DNA from: Arion vulgaris
Lineage: Eukaryota; Mollusca; Gastropoda; Stylommatophora; Arionidae
NCBI GenBank assembly: GCA_020796225.1
Contig: CM036767.1
Span: 25,674,100-25,738,099, forward strand
Reading direction: 5' to 3'
DNA: 64,000 bases
Shown: positions 20,990-32,879 of the stretch, piece after piece
Layout: each line of letters begins with the position of its first letter
Position numbering within the stretch: the stretch's first letter is position 1
Notes under the pieces: generated by a model
Told to the model about the DNA's origin: nothing
Seen by the model: the letters and a program-made list of their open reading frames with translations, nothing else
Databases searched by the model: none
Position numbers and translations under genes: made by a program

Positions 20990-21590
20990 GTTATGGTTGT
21001 CTGTGTGTGCATAGATGACTAGATAGCCCGATACGGGCTTGAAATGTTCTTGTACAGTGTGGGCAAGGTATACTTGCACTTGTGGGAAGTTTTACTGCCT
21101 TTCTGTTTTGACGTTTCTGTTCCATCCGTGCTGTTCTACCTGCCTCGCAGGCCAAGGAACCGTGTCGAAGAAGTGTGCGCCAGGCTGATGTCTTGAGCAA
21201 CATTCTCCCAGTTGTTGACATCTATGCCAAAGGATTTCATCGAGTTCTTGAGTATATCTTTGAATCGCTTTTCTGACCACCCTGTGAGCGTTTACCGCTA
21301 TGCAGCTCACCATAAAAGAGTCGTTTGGGTATTCTGCAATCTGGCATTCGAGCCCATTCGAGACATGTCCTGCCCATCGTGTCTGGGACTGCATCAAGAT
21401 TGTATAGATGCTGGGGAGAGCAGCTCTTTTTAGGACCTCTGTGTCTGGGATCATATCCTGCCATTTGATGATCATTATTTTTCTAAGGCAGACTGTGAAA
21501 TCCGTGGTGAGAAATCCAGCTGGGATTTCTTGGCTAATGTGCATGGTAGGTTGTTGCAGAGCGAAGTGGGGCATACAGAACAACTACTTC
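20990..21590 (-). mobile_element. LINE C 3' portion with C2H2 finger
   Basis: On the - strand: DTMGRTCLEWARMPDCRIPK, GELHSGKRSQGGQKSD and, at 20991-21110, PCPHCTRTFQARIGLSSHL followed by CTH, the same Cx2C-x12-Hx3H finger as at 18455. The ORFs overlap in different frames, so at least two frameshifts are present. Confidence 0.8.
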
Positions 21591-21591
21591 T

Positions 21592-22110
21592 AGTATGAGG
21601 ATGGAGGTCGAGGCCGTTACTGCTGCCCTCCATTGGATCTCTGGGACTTCATTTACTGGGGCAGTTGTTGTATCTGACTCTCAGTCGATGCTTCACAAGA
21701 TCCAGAGGGGCAGGTTTCGGTATCAGTGGATGTCGTCTATAGAAGTTTCTAACCTCCAGCGGATTACGTGGATATACTGTCCTGGGCATGCGGGTGTTTA
21801 CGGTAATGAGGAGCGGACAGGCTTGCATCAACAGCATCGATTGTTGGGGAGTTGAAGATGGATAAGGGGATATTCTTCGGTCTCTTGCGACTGTCTGTTG
21901 GATGAGGACACTAAAATCGATGTTGAATCGATCAAGCGATTTAAGCAGTTTAGTTACCCGTTGTTCAAGTTGAACTGGATGCCTGAGAGGCAGAGTGAGA
22001 GGTGTGTTTAATCAGCGAGCCACAGGAACCATCAGTATGCATACTCTTCGATATCTGTTGGGGAGACTGAGCACCTATGGGTCTGCCCGGAGTGCAATGA
22101 CGTCAGTTTA
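21592..22110 (+). mobile_element. LINE G RNase H end and C-terminus
   Basis: One open frame (21595-21855) reads MRMEVEAVTAALHWISGTSF, VVVSDSQSMLHKIQRGRFRY and WIYCPGHAGVYGNEE, three RNase H blocks. After a frameshift comes LLDEDTKIDVESIKRFK and the end TISMHTLRYLLG..HLWVCPEC (about 22040-22100). This copy shows the progenitor sequence of the 54-bp minisatellite at 13.6 kb. Confidence 0.85.
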
Positions 22111-22481
22111 GTAACCACTAACCAATAACAATAAACAGACTGTGTGAAAGTGGTTTAGCTTCCTTGTGTGTCTCTGATATACAGTCCAAGTTTTGCATGC
22201 GTGAAGAAGGACTGGGAGCACGACAGCTCGATATACCTTCAGTTTTGTGGCTTGGCCAATACCACATCTGTGCCAGATGTTTCTATGTAGTCTGCCAAAG
22301 GTGCTGCTAGCTTTAGAGATTCTGGTATTTATTTTATCATCTATTGTGACATTTTGGGACAGTGTGCTTCCAAAATAAGTAAATCTATCCACTACTTTCA
22401 GTTTCCTGCCATTTGTTGTAATATTTGGTTCTGCATATACTTTTCCAGGAGCTGGTTGGTACATGACTTCAGATTTCTCGG

Positions 22482-23240
22482 TAATATTATTATTATTTAT
22501 ATAAAATGCGGGTTTGCCTAAACAGCTATCGATGACACAAAGACACGTGTGCTTATGTAATACAGACCCGCACTGTGTCTTTTCCAAAAGCCATGTTCGT
22601 TATTGAAGACAGTTTCACGTGCGAGTCCCGGAATATTATCTATGCCATTATCTACAAGCGGTGCAACAAGACCTATATTGGAGAAACCGGCAAGACTCAG
22701 TGACCGATTCGCCCAACACTTGCGCGATATAGCCAATGCTCTGTGACCCCTGTAGCTACCCATTTCAATGATACTGGCCATTCAGGAGCTTGCGATGTCA
22801 GGTCACAGCCATCCGATCATGTTCCTCTGATGATCGTAGTCGATTGCTCTGGAGAACCGTTTTATTTCGTTATATGGTACCTTGCGGCCTCTTGGACTCA
22901 ACGCATTACATTCCTATGCTTCTTAGTACTTTCTCTTTTCATGCCTTGTAATCTATATGTGTATTTGCTTCATATATATAATTTATATTTTCACTTGATT
23001 GTATATTGTTTCTCTTCTTTTCCACTTCTAGTTTTGTGTTGCACTCATTTCGTTATTCGTTTTTATTCCCTGATTTTCATTAGATACATTTGCATGTTTC
23101 CGTTATCGTCCATTTGTAAGTGTTCTCTGAAATTCGTCACTCCTGTTGTGTCTTTTGCTTGATAAAGGCCTTTTGGTCAAACGTTGCTGTTTATCGTCAC
23201 TGTTTCTGTATTTTGTAAAACTATAGTACTTTGTTTGCTA
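22482..23240 (+). mobile_element. Penelope-like element remnant with GIY-YIG endonuclease
   Basis: NIIYAIIYKRCNKTYIGETGK (22629-22692) followed, after a 1-base slip, by LSDRFAQHLRDIANA and by TPVATHFNDTGHSGACD is the GIY-YIG endonuclease signature of Penelope-like retroelements. The downstream T-rich region (22920-23140) ends in a tail GCTTGATAAAGGCC-TTTTGGTCAAACG that recurs at 44258-44283. The RT part is absent. It sits inside LINE C next to a LINE E piece. Confidence 0.85.
23158..23183 (+). ncRNA. Degenerate hammerhead-like motif in Penelope tail
   Basis: CTTGATAAAGGCC-TTTT-GGTCAAACG is laid out like a hammerhead core: a CUGAUGA-like box, a short stem II (GGCC with GGTC), then a GAAA-like box. 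Penelope-like elements are known to carry hammerhead motifs. Both boxes are mutated here (TTGATAA and CAAA), so activity is not expected. Confidence 0.35.
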
Positions 23241-23244
23241 TATA

Positions 23245-23611
23245 TATCCTATATTAATGTATGGCTCGAAAACATGGACAATGAACAAGCAGTTAGAAGA
23301 CAGAATTGATGCATTTGAGATGTGGGTATATAGAAGAATAGGCAGTTTCATAGAGTCAAATAGGACAGAAAAACAGACAAATAAACAAGTTTTAGGAAAA
23401 CTAGACATGAAGAAACAATTATTAAGAGAAATAAAATTCAGACAAGTAAAGTATTTTGTTACCGAGAGATAAATGGGAGGGAAACTTTAAGAAATGTACA
23501 GGTTACAATTTGGCAGAGTGCAATACCAAGGCGAAAGACAGAGGATGCTGGAGATTCATTGCAGCCAGTCTTCGATGTGGAGACGGCACCTGATGATGAT
23601 GATGGTGGTAT
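23245..23611 (+). mobile_element. LINE E C-terminal fragment
   Basis: LMYGSKTWTMNKQLEDRIDA, FEMWVYRRIGSFIES, VLGKLDMKKQLLREIKFRQV and KYFVTER are the LYGSETWT..RIDAFEMW.YRR end region of RTE-like LINEs. The end is a (GATGAT)n-like tail at 23594-23608. Confidence 0.8.
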
Positions 23612-25580
23612 CAGACTTTAATTTTGTTTTTTCATGAAGTTTCCTTGGGTTGAAGAGTTTTCCATCTGTACGATACTTGATGTTGACACATGTCTCCATC
23701 TCTGAATGCATCAGTCAGCATGGCAGAAAACTTAATGCTAAACAGAGTTGGTGCAATCACACAGCCTTGTTTGATTCCATTCAGGATGGGAAAAGGCTCT
23801 GATAGCTCACCTTGGTCCTGCATTCTGGCATGCATCCCCTGATGCAGTTGTTACACAATCTTGATGAATTTTTCAGACAGCCATATTTAGCCATGATCTT
23901 CCAGAGACCTCTACTGACCGTATCAAACGCCTTGGTCAAGTCGATGAACACTGTCTATAGGTCACGATGTTGTTCTTGGCATTTTTCTTGCAGTTGCCTT
24001 GCCGCAAATACCATGTCTGTGGTTCCACGATCTTTACAGAATTCACACTGGCTTTCAGGCAAGAGTCCTCTGTCAAGATGAGCCGTGAGGCGGTTCAAAA
24101 GGATTCTGGCAAATATCTTTCCTGCAATAGATAGTAGGAAGATGCCTCGATGATTGTTACATTCATGTCTGTTTCCTTTTCGTTTATATAGGTGGATAAT
24201 GGATGCATCTTTCATTTCTTGTGGGATGATTTCACTCTGCCATATCTGTTGGAAGATAATATGGAGCTTCTCAATGAGAATTGTACCACCCTCTTTGTAG
24301 ATCTCTGCAGGAATTGAATCAGCACCAGGAGCCTTGCCGCTAGAAATCTTAGAAATAGCTCTTCTTATCTCATCTATAGTTGTAGTTTCATTTAATGCGC
24401 CATTTATAGGGATTTGAGGTAGGCGGTTTATGGCTATGTCATTTATAGATGATGGTTGATATAATATGCTGCTGAAATGCTCACTCCAGAGAAGAAGAAT
24501 TGTTTCCCTATCTGTCAGCAGTGTGGTTCCATCTGAGCTAAGGAGAGGGAATGATGATGGTGATGTTGGACCATAGACCGCTTTAAGTGCATGATAAAAG
24601 TTCTTTAGGTCGTGTCTATCTGCAAAGTTCTGAGTCTCTTCTGCCTTTCTATTCAGTCATGAGTCACGCATCTGGCGTAGTTTACATTGGATGGGTCTGC
24701 TCAAGTTGTTAAATGCGGTTTTCTTTGATGACGATTTATGATCATTTTGAAGAGCATTATAAAGGTTGGATTTCTCAGCCATCATTTGTTTTATTTCCAC
24801 AGAGTTTTCGTCGAACCAGTCGTTATGTTTCTTGGTTTCGGTGCCCAGAATCTCTGTAGCAGTGTCATATATAGATTCTTTTAGGGTTGTCCAGTTTGTA
24901 TCAACACTTTGATTGTTTAGCGGAGTTGACTGGAGACAGTCTTCTAGTTTGTCCACCAGCTTTTGCCTGATGTTAACATTCTTGAGTTTGATGACATCTA
25001 ATCTTTTGTGAGTTGTCTTCCCTGGGGACGCCTGGCGGGTTTGATATGCATATTTAGCTTAGACACAATAAGGCGATGGTCGGTCCAGCATTCGGCACCA
25101 CACATAGACTTAGTGACACGCATATCCTGCCTATCTCTTTTTCTAACAATTACATAATCAATAAGGTGCCAGTGCCTAAGCGGGTGCATCCAGGATGTCC
25201 GATTGCGGGTAGGTAAATGAAAAATTGTATTTGTGACAAGTAGCTTGTGCTCTATGCAGGTCTGAAGTAGGAGGAGCCCATTACTGTTGCTGCGGCCAAC
25301 ACCATACTTTCCAATCATACCATTCCAGGAGATGTTGTCTGAGCCTACCCTTGTGTTAAAGTCACCAAGAATAATAAGCTTATCTGCTTTTGGGACTGTT
25401 GCAATAACTGTGTGCAGTTCTTCATAGAACTTATCTTTGACATCTTCTGGGTTGGTGCATATGCACTAATGATAGTAGCATGCCTCTTGCCATACTGAAA
25501 TGGAATCTTTACAGTCATTAGGCGGTCATTTAGACCCTTGGGAGACCCGACCAGCTTTCCAACAAGTTCTGTTTCAGTTT

Positions 25581-27749
25581 GGAATATCTTTATTGCACTC
25601 CGGACATTTCCATAGGTGCTCCGATCTCCTTCACAATATCTCCAACAGCGTCCAGCGACTGACCCTACCAGTTTGATTTTGATTTATGAGCCTACTCACG
25701 TACCTGTTATGCTGTTCTTTTCTTGCTACTCCAATCTTCAAGCCCAGCTCCTGCAATCTTGTAGTTGACGTGGATTGGTTTAAATGAAAATCTTCTTCGC
25801 TGCCACACTCTATGAGGGTGTTCAAAATATCAGCTCTATCCATTGGCTGGTCCTCTGATATGGTGGCAGAGCCAGCCAGCCTGTCTGCTCTCTCATTGCC
25901 AAGACACCCATGTGCCCGGACGAAGATAAGTGTGATTCTGCAAATTATTGCGCTTGTAGTGATTTAGTCCATTGCCTGCACACCAAACCAGCCTCTACCT
26001 TGCGGATCATACTCAATGAATCACTCAGAATACACGCATGAGTGTAGTTTTGTGACTCCAGCCAACGTAAGGCATTAATCACCACCAGTACCTCCATTGT
26101 CATGCTGCTTGTTGTCATACGGAATGCACCACTGGCTTCATGGACCATTCTGCCACATGAGCTTGCAGAGAAGGCCCACGCGGACTTTTCGTGATGAACT
26201 ACCAATATATCCATGTAAATCACAACGGCACATTCATTGCAGTTTTCATCAATGATAGCCTTAACGTCTGCATCCAGAGCCACGGATTCCTCTCTTTGCA
26301 ACTTTTGTCAAATTTAATGATGGTGGAAAAAGTGTTCCGTATATTGAAGGCATCAGTATCCATTCTTCCCCATAATCGATATTTGTGAGCCCGCATACCA
26401 GCTGAACAGTGTCTGCAGCACGGCCAACCCACAACTTGTCCCGCTTTAATCGATTTCCTCCACTGGTGCTGAGCAGCTCGTGCAATGGGTGATCCTTTTT
26501 AGCACTGATTTTGAGGTACGCAAGTGCTCTAGCTATCTTGAGTCTATACTCCATGGTCGGCAAACCCAGGAGAAACCTCATCGCCACACAGGGTGTATCC
26601 CGTGTGCAGCCGAGAATGATATGCATAGCCTCATTCTGTATTCTTTCCGGTCTTGCAATTTGTGTTTTACGAACAGTGAGGATGGCCATTGCATATTCAA
26701 TGGTGGAGAGAATCAGCGTCTGATACAGGATGACAAGCAGCCATTGCGCGATATTAGCATCCGCCATGACTCTCATTGCCGCTAAACCTTTACTTGCTTT
26801 GACAATGACATACTCAACATGTTTCCTGAAACACAGGCTGTGGTCAAATTGCACACCCAAAAATTTAATCGGTTTAGCTCCGGACAAACCAACACCGCAA
26901 AGTTCTACAATAGGCGTACATGCGTTAACAGTGTGATTATTGAGTGAGAACTATGTTACTGTCGCTTTTGTAGGGTTAACTAATGCACCAGAGACATCAC
27001 ATCAGTTTGTGATGCGGTCAAGTTCCTTTTGTATCTCACCGGCAATCGCATCCCTGTCTTTACCCTGTCTATACACTAGAATGTCATCAGCAAATGACAA
27101 AGTTCTACCTCTGCCATCGAGTTGTTGTTTGGTGATTGACACTGTGTATGTGTTGAATTGAGCCGATGTCGCGTAGTTGTTAGTGAACTCGCTTCGCAAG
27201 GCTGGTGGTCTGGGTTCAGCTCCGCAATGCGAGTGGAATTTTCCCGACCGCTCTCAGGTCGACCCAGCCTCAACTGGGTACCAGACATGCTCTGGGAAAG
27301 TAAAGGCGGCCGGCGTGATGCTAACCATATCACCCATCGTGTGCCGGCGGTCAATGAAAAATACAGGCCTAACACTGTATTGACCTATATACCACGAGGT
27401 ATGAAAGGGTTCCTTTACTTATATGTTGAATTAGACAGGTGAAAGAGGAGAGCCCTGTGGTAATCCGGAATATAGTTACCGATTCAGAAAACCAAACACC
27501 ACATCACAGTACAACCTTCCTTTTGAAAAGCGCAGCAGCTATCCATCTTATGTATAGAGGGTGCACCTGGAGTTTGATAAGCTGGTGCATAAGATAATCA
27601 TAGGGCACTCTGTTGTATCGTCTTCCAAGTCCACCATTGCCGCACATGTTTGAATACCTGCATGGAAACCCTCGAAGATATCATAGGCGAAGACCGCAGC
27701 GGTGCACCATGTTTCTTTTCCAGATCTGTAACCTCCGAGAGTGTGTGGA
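25581..27749 (-). mobile_element. LINE F inserted in LINE C, itself carrying a SINE
   Basis: Read 27749 to 25581: RT start (MISSRVSMQVFKHVRQWWTW, about 27600-27740), [SINE 27160-27425], catalytic LSFADDILVYRQGKDRDAIA (FADD 27083-27094), post-RT GLAAMRVMADANIAQW, RIQNEAMHIILGCTRDTP and MRFLLGLP (26261-26887), RNase H VVIYMDILV..ILSDSLSMIRKVEAGL (25945-26301; the YTDGS Asp region is altered), and the C-terminal MDRADILNTLIERG..RWTLLEIL (25631-25843). Imperfect 12-bp flanks ACAAGTTCTGTT (25569-25580) and ACAAGATCTGTC (27750-27761) look like a TSD. Confidence 0.87.
27160..27425 (+). mobile_element. tRNA-derived SINE inside LINE F
   Basis: The head reads GCGTAGTTGTTAGTGAACTC (A-box-like) and GGTCTGGGTTCAGCTCC (B-box-like). 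The flanks repeat TTGAATT preceded by TATG (27153-27159 and 27426-27432), a degraded TSD. It has no poly(A) tail and differs from the SINE at 16.2 kb, so at least two SINE families are present. LINE F coding resumes at once on the far side. Confidence 0.8.
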
Positions 27750-28330
27750 AAGATACAAGATCTGTCTTTATGGTGAAGCCCACCCCTGCTTCCCGTCTCT
27801 CTTCAGGACGTCTACCACTCCAGTAGAATGTATAGCCTGCCCCAACCTCACACAATTGGCCCTTGCCACGAGTCGAGTCTCGCTAAGCGCAGCTATGTCA
27901 ATGTTATATCTAGCTAATTCTCTTTCAATCAGGGCGGTACACCTTTCTGTGTTGTCTCTGTCAAGCAGAGTGCGCACATTCCATGCGCCTAAAATAAGAG
28001 GAAAGGATCTTGCCTTTCTTTTTGTCTTTTCTTTGTTTCGACCGCAGGAGTAGGGTACCCACCAGCCGTGGTAAGCTGGCTAGGTAGCGTTGGAACAGGC
28101 AATGTTTAGGGCACCTTTTCTAGCCACTTCCTCATGCCATGGAGGCGATCAGTGCTTTCCTAGAGAGGGCTGCTCAGCCGCTCAGGGGCTGCGAATCCTA
28201 CTGCTGCTCCGATCAGTAGAAAACGACCATATGGCCTGAGCCGCCTGTGTGCAGGTCTGCGACTACGGCTGCCAGCGTACCCACGCCTGCTGCTTTGCCC
28301 ATCGCCACAGGACTTGGTTTGTGATGTATA

Positions 28331-29214
28331 TTTGATGGATGGATGAAATGGTGACTTGCGCGATGAAGCTATACTGTGTAGAGTTACTTCTTTTGAGCTT
28401 TTGTTTTGTGTCATTAAACATGTTTTATGTTTCTGATAATCTGTATAAAACATTTATAATTCATAAGTGCATTAGAAAATGCATTTGCCTTGTTCAAAGC
28501 TAACAAAATCTTCCAATTTAGTTAAGAAATCATTGAGGAATACATTATAATCAACTGTTTTTGTGCACCACTGTTTTCTACTCAAGAAAATTAACAAATG
28601 GGAAACATTTTGACTTGCTGCTGTAAAACAAGTGAATGATTTTTTGGACAAAAATCTCTGGTTGTGTATGAAATTTCTTTACTGTGAAGTTCAAACTCTT
28701 GGAGTTACTGTGAAGTTCAAACTTTGGAATAGAGGTACAAATTGGATTGCAGACATGAAAAGAATGGGCCTACAGTAAAGTCGCCATTGGCATAAGTTGA
28801 GAACAAACAGTCTTTGCAAATTTAAATATCTCATTTCACACCACATGCAGATGACTCAACTATTTCACATATGTCTACAAAGTTGCACAAATAAATCAAG
28901 AAATTTTATTACTTTGAAATAAAAGAAAAACTAACATGAACGCAACAGTGTTAACATTGAAAGAATATTTGCCTTGACAAATGCTTATTTAACATTGACA
29001 AGGAAATTACACCAAGCTTGTTCAACATAATCTATATTACATAATAAAAATAAATATTCATATTAATCTTGTATATCCATTATTGATTTACGATTGTGAA
29101 ATGTCTAAACTGTGAAATTGTTTATTCACATGATTGGGTTATGTGATGGAACTGCTAATAGGATCTTCACTTTGATTATCCATCTTCATTCTTAGATTCA
29201 CAAAAGACTTTGAA
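28331..29214. other. AT-rich sequence, nothing recognised
   Basis: No ORF over 60 codons, no tandem repeat, no element ends. The phrase ACTGTGAAGTTCAAACT is duplicated around 28681-28725. This is one of the few stretches without recognisable LINE debris. Confidence 0.4.
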
Positions 29215-29445
29215 TGAATATTTAGTTTCTGCATGTGTCAAGTCCTGTCTACTTAATCACTTCAGCATCATGGTGACTGCTTTGATCTCCACTGTGCTGC
29301 TGCTCATAGTGACAGCAAAGGCACAGCTGTCCTCTTCTACAGTTTGGTATCTTGAGCTCGCAGTAAATGCCTATGTACTTTGCTTGCCTTGACTCACTGA
29401 GCCATCAGTGTAGAATACAGCATCGCCATCCCGTGTGTAAACATC
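29215..29445 (-). mobile_element. RNase H fragment of a LINE F/G-type element
   Basis: The - strand reads FYTDGSVSQGKQ, then SCAFAVTMSSSTVEIKAVTM and KLSRQDLTHA-like text: the first Asp (YTDGS) and the Glu block (SSSTVEIKAVT) of LINE RNase H. It breaks before the second Asp. Confidence 0.7.
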
Positions 29446-29487
29446 AACGCACTATATTTATTTTTCATTCTTCTAATATTTAGTCAT

Positions 29488-29672
29488 AATATAATAATAA
29501 TAATAATTCCTCTCGTACCGTTATCGTTACATAGGGCCTGCAAGTAATTTCTCCATACCGCTCTATCCTGGGCAACTCGCTCAATCTCCTCTATGGAACT
29601 GAGACCGATATTTCCTGCCTCTCTCAGCAAAGTTCGTTTCAGGGTCTCTTTAGGTCGACCTCTCTTTCTTCA
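29488..29672 (-). mobile_element. RTE-type LINE 3' end with (ATT)n tail
   Basis: The - strand reads KRGRPKETLKRTLLREAGNI, EEIERVAQDRAVWRNYLQAL and CNDNGTR, followed by an (ATT)n tail seen on + as ATAATAATAATAATAATT at 29490-29508. This is the standard end of RTE-like ORF2. Confidence 0.75.
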
Positions 29673-30861
29673 ACCCTTTGCATCCCACTTCAATGCTTGC
29701 TTTGATAAATATTTAGTCATGCAACTATTAATTAATCAGTCATACTCTGGACTCTCCATTTCAATTTTGCACTGATGATCACATGAACTCTGTCCTCATA
29801 ATTTCTTTATTTATCTCAATGTTTTCCTCTAACTCATTTCTTGATATATTCTATTCTTGTCCTGCCTGTTTGGTCTTACTAGATGCCTTTCATAAAAATG
29901 TCATTTGACAACTATTGTTTGCTCTAACAATGATGTTAAAGTCTAGGTTTGCCAGTCTGGCTCTCAATTTGACATAGAACGTATACAATACGCTTATTGA
30001 TACAACAAATCTATTTAATGAGAAAAGCATATTTTTAAGTGGCTGTGGAAAGCTCATCTAAAGGATAGAAATATCTCCCTATAATTAGAAAATTATTTGT
30101 CATCAAAATTATTCAAACTTGTAATATTTATAGAGCAACACCATCAATGACAAAATAGATAGATCCAAATTTCCACATGCACTGTTTAATGGCGTCGATA
30201 ATAGTGTCACCTTCAGCTTGGTTGTAACCACTGTACCAGTTTTGTTTAATGGCGTTGATAATAGATATTGTCACCTTCAGCTTGGTTGTGACCACTGTAC
30301 CGGTTTGAACCATGAGAGCTAGAAGAAGTGAAGGTTGCATCATTTTGATGAGATGACCTGCATTAGATAGAAAGAACCAAACAGATGTAATTATCTCTCA
30401 TGTAGAGGGTAAGGCAGCAATCAATCATGACTGATGGAGACTACTACTACTATAGTTATGCTATGTAAATATGTAATAGTTGGCAAATGCTGTCTACCTC
30501 AGGAAATATTCTCATGTCAAACATGTTCCTCAACTGTAAACATTATACAATACAACATATGTCCCTTGGTTTTATATGAAACACATCAGATGCAATTTTT
30601 ATGTCAAGTTTGTGAATCATGACAAGACATTTGTGTAGCATAGATCACATATTTATACCAAATATACTCAAGACGTGAAATATCAGATACATTTATACAA
30701 GTATTACAATTGATATCAAATCATCTGCAGAGAAAGTCACAAAGACAAGCAAAGAAAAAGGTTGTGCATTTTCAAAATACATATGTGACAACCAACCCTA
30801 ACATGAATTCAAAAACAGTCAAAATGAATTTTTGAAATGAGAATTGATTCTTCTTTCTTCT
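29673..30861. other. No gene; one ~64-bp tandem duplication at 30182-30306
   Basis: AT-rich. Two tandem copies of the segment TGTTTAATGGCG..CACTGTACC (about 30183-30241 and 30242-30306) differ at few positions and by a 6-bp ATATTG-type indel. Otherwise nothing is recognised. Confidence 0.5.
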
Positions 30862-31557
30862 TTTGTTAGCACACTGTTACCAGGTTGTTAGCCCAGTGTC
30901 GTGGTTTTATGTATTTGTCTTGCGCTTCTCTGGTGACTTGTGTGATGGTTTTCATTGTCCCCTGGCAGAATTCAACTACGTTATCTTCCACATTTTCCTC
31001 TCGCCTTCCTTCAAAATATTCTGTTGTGGAAAGCTTCATAGGCAGTTTGGTCTGTTCGCATTCTTACTAAGTGGCCCAACCACTTCATTCTCTGTTTCGC
31101 TATATAATTCAAGCACGGTCTTATTCCAACCTTTTCTCTGATGCTGGTAATCGTTACTCTGTCGATTCTTGTGTTGTTGGTGACTTTGTGGAGACATCTC
31201 ATTTCGCATGTTGCTATTTTCTGTGTATGTTTCTTATTCATTGTCCATGTTTGGCATTGGTAACATAGAGTGGGTATGAAGATGCTATTGATCAACTGTT
31301 GTTTAGCTGTCAGTGAGATGTTTGGACGTCTAAGTAGTGACGCTAGTTGGTAGGTTATTGCATTTGCTTTCTGGACTCTAGTTTCTATCTCTCTGTCAAG
31401 TCTTCCATCCTCTGTAAATATGCTTCCTAGGTACTTTAATTCCTGTACTTGCTCTATTGTACTGCCATTGATGTTTAGTGTATTATGTTTCCTTCCTATA
31501 TTCATTACCTCAGTTTTGGCTATATTTATGTCATATTTTTTACAGTTATAATATAAG

Positions 31558-32421
31558 GTATCGATAGGCTGAGTCAGGCGGAAGATACGCTTAGAAAATA
31601 TGTGATCCTTCCGGAATTGAAGCAGGAGAGGAATGGATTGCTGTCCGCCTCAATTTCTGACTGCTTTCACGTTATTACATCTATTAGGAAAAACTGCGAA
31701 CAAAATAATCTATCACTGCTAAACGTGAGGTGGGCTCTCTTGAATGACATCATCAATGATACAGATATGGTTATTTACACTGATGGTTCAGTCATTCGCA
31801 TCAACGCTGTGCGTGGGCTTTTCAGCACGCTCAGGAGGAAAAATAATAAGAGAGGCCAGTGGGGCCTATGCAGCAACCACAAGTAGCTTGACAATGGAGG
31901 TTTGGGCGGTTACGGAGGCAGTGCACTGGTTGGCATCTCACAATTACTCTCGTGTTTTCATACTCAGTGACTCCATGAGCATGATTCGTAAAGTCGAATC
32001 AGGTATGGTGAGACACAACTGGGTGGAGGTACTGATACAGACAATGATCAGAGAAATCACCTTTATTTTGTCCCTGGGCACGCAGGAGTTAGGGGTAATG
32101 AGCGAGCTGATAGATTGGCTGACTTGGCTACAATATCAGAGGAACTGCAATGGATCAAGTGACATTCTTCACGCATTGAGAGAGTCTTTCCGAACAGAGG
32201 AGTTTCAGGGCTGTGATCCCACTCGCTGACCAGATTGAAAGAGATGGGTGTCAATATTGGTGCAGCCCGAAAAGACGACATACTAAATATGCAAAGAGAT
32301 TGATTAATCAACATCGAACTGGCGTGTTGGGTCGCTGGACGCTGCTGGATTTGCTGAGGCGGAGGACCTATGGACGTGTCCGGAGTGCTATGATGATAGT
32401 CCTCATATAACTGATAACTGA
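31558..32421 (+). mobile_element. LINE F 3' portion inserted antisense into LINE D
   Basis: Starts RLSQAEDTLRKYVILPELKQ; RNase H MVIYTDGSVIRINAV.., SSLTMEVWAVTEAVHWLASH, FILSDSMSMIRKVESGM; C-terminus MDRSDILHALRESF-like, RLINQHRTGVLGRWTLLDLL; 3' end ATATAACTGATAACTGAT. Very similar to 15.6-16.6 kb and to 52.3-52.9 kb, so these three form one subfamily. Frames are broken near 31820 and 32060. Confidence 0.85.
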
Positions 32422-32879
32422 TGTAGTTGTAGCTATTGTTCTTGTTGGTAAATCAAACATTGGTCGTCTGCAAATAACAATTCATTAATTGTTTCTGTTT
32501 CTAATTTTGACTCCTGTGTAATTTTATCCATGTATGTTATAAAAGTAGAGGTGAAAGGACACACCCTGTCTTATGCCTGATGTAATAGGGAATCAGTCTG
32601 TCATTCCCACAGTTGTTCTTACTGAGCTTTGACTTTCTTTGTATAGGGACATAATGTTGCCTAATAATTGTCCTTGTACACCATACTCCTCAAGGGTTTT
32701 CCATAGTTCATAGTCTCTGTTGATCCTATCAAAAGCCTTCTCCAGGTCAATAAAGATTATGTTCTTGTTTTTGTTATATTCAATTGTCTGCTCACAGATC
32801 TGTCTCAGTGTAAATATTGCATCTGTGCAACTTTTCCCCTTCCTAAACCCAAACTATCTATTGCTTAACTGGAGCTCTA

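Larger units (their letters stand above)
22115..28330 (-). mobile_element. LINE C, near full-length, split by nested insertions
   Basis: Read 28330 to 22115. 5' leader (28010-28330, GC-rich). APE endonuclease start MRTLLDRDNTERCTALIERE and ALSETR (27768-27977), VGAGYTFYWSGRRPEERREA (27780-27860). [LINE F 25581-27749]. Endonuclease end ILGDFNTRVG-type text, MIGKYGVGRSNSNGL and DYVIVRKRDR..TDHRLIVSKL (24998-25570). Linker (24657-24956). RT fingers KGNRHECNNHRGIFLLSIAG (23955-24215). GIKQGCVIAPTLFSI (23640-23830). [insertion 22482-23611]. Thumb KVVDRFTYFGSTLSQNVTID (22108-22480). The catalytic FADD falls in the gap and is lost. Confidence 0.87.
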
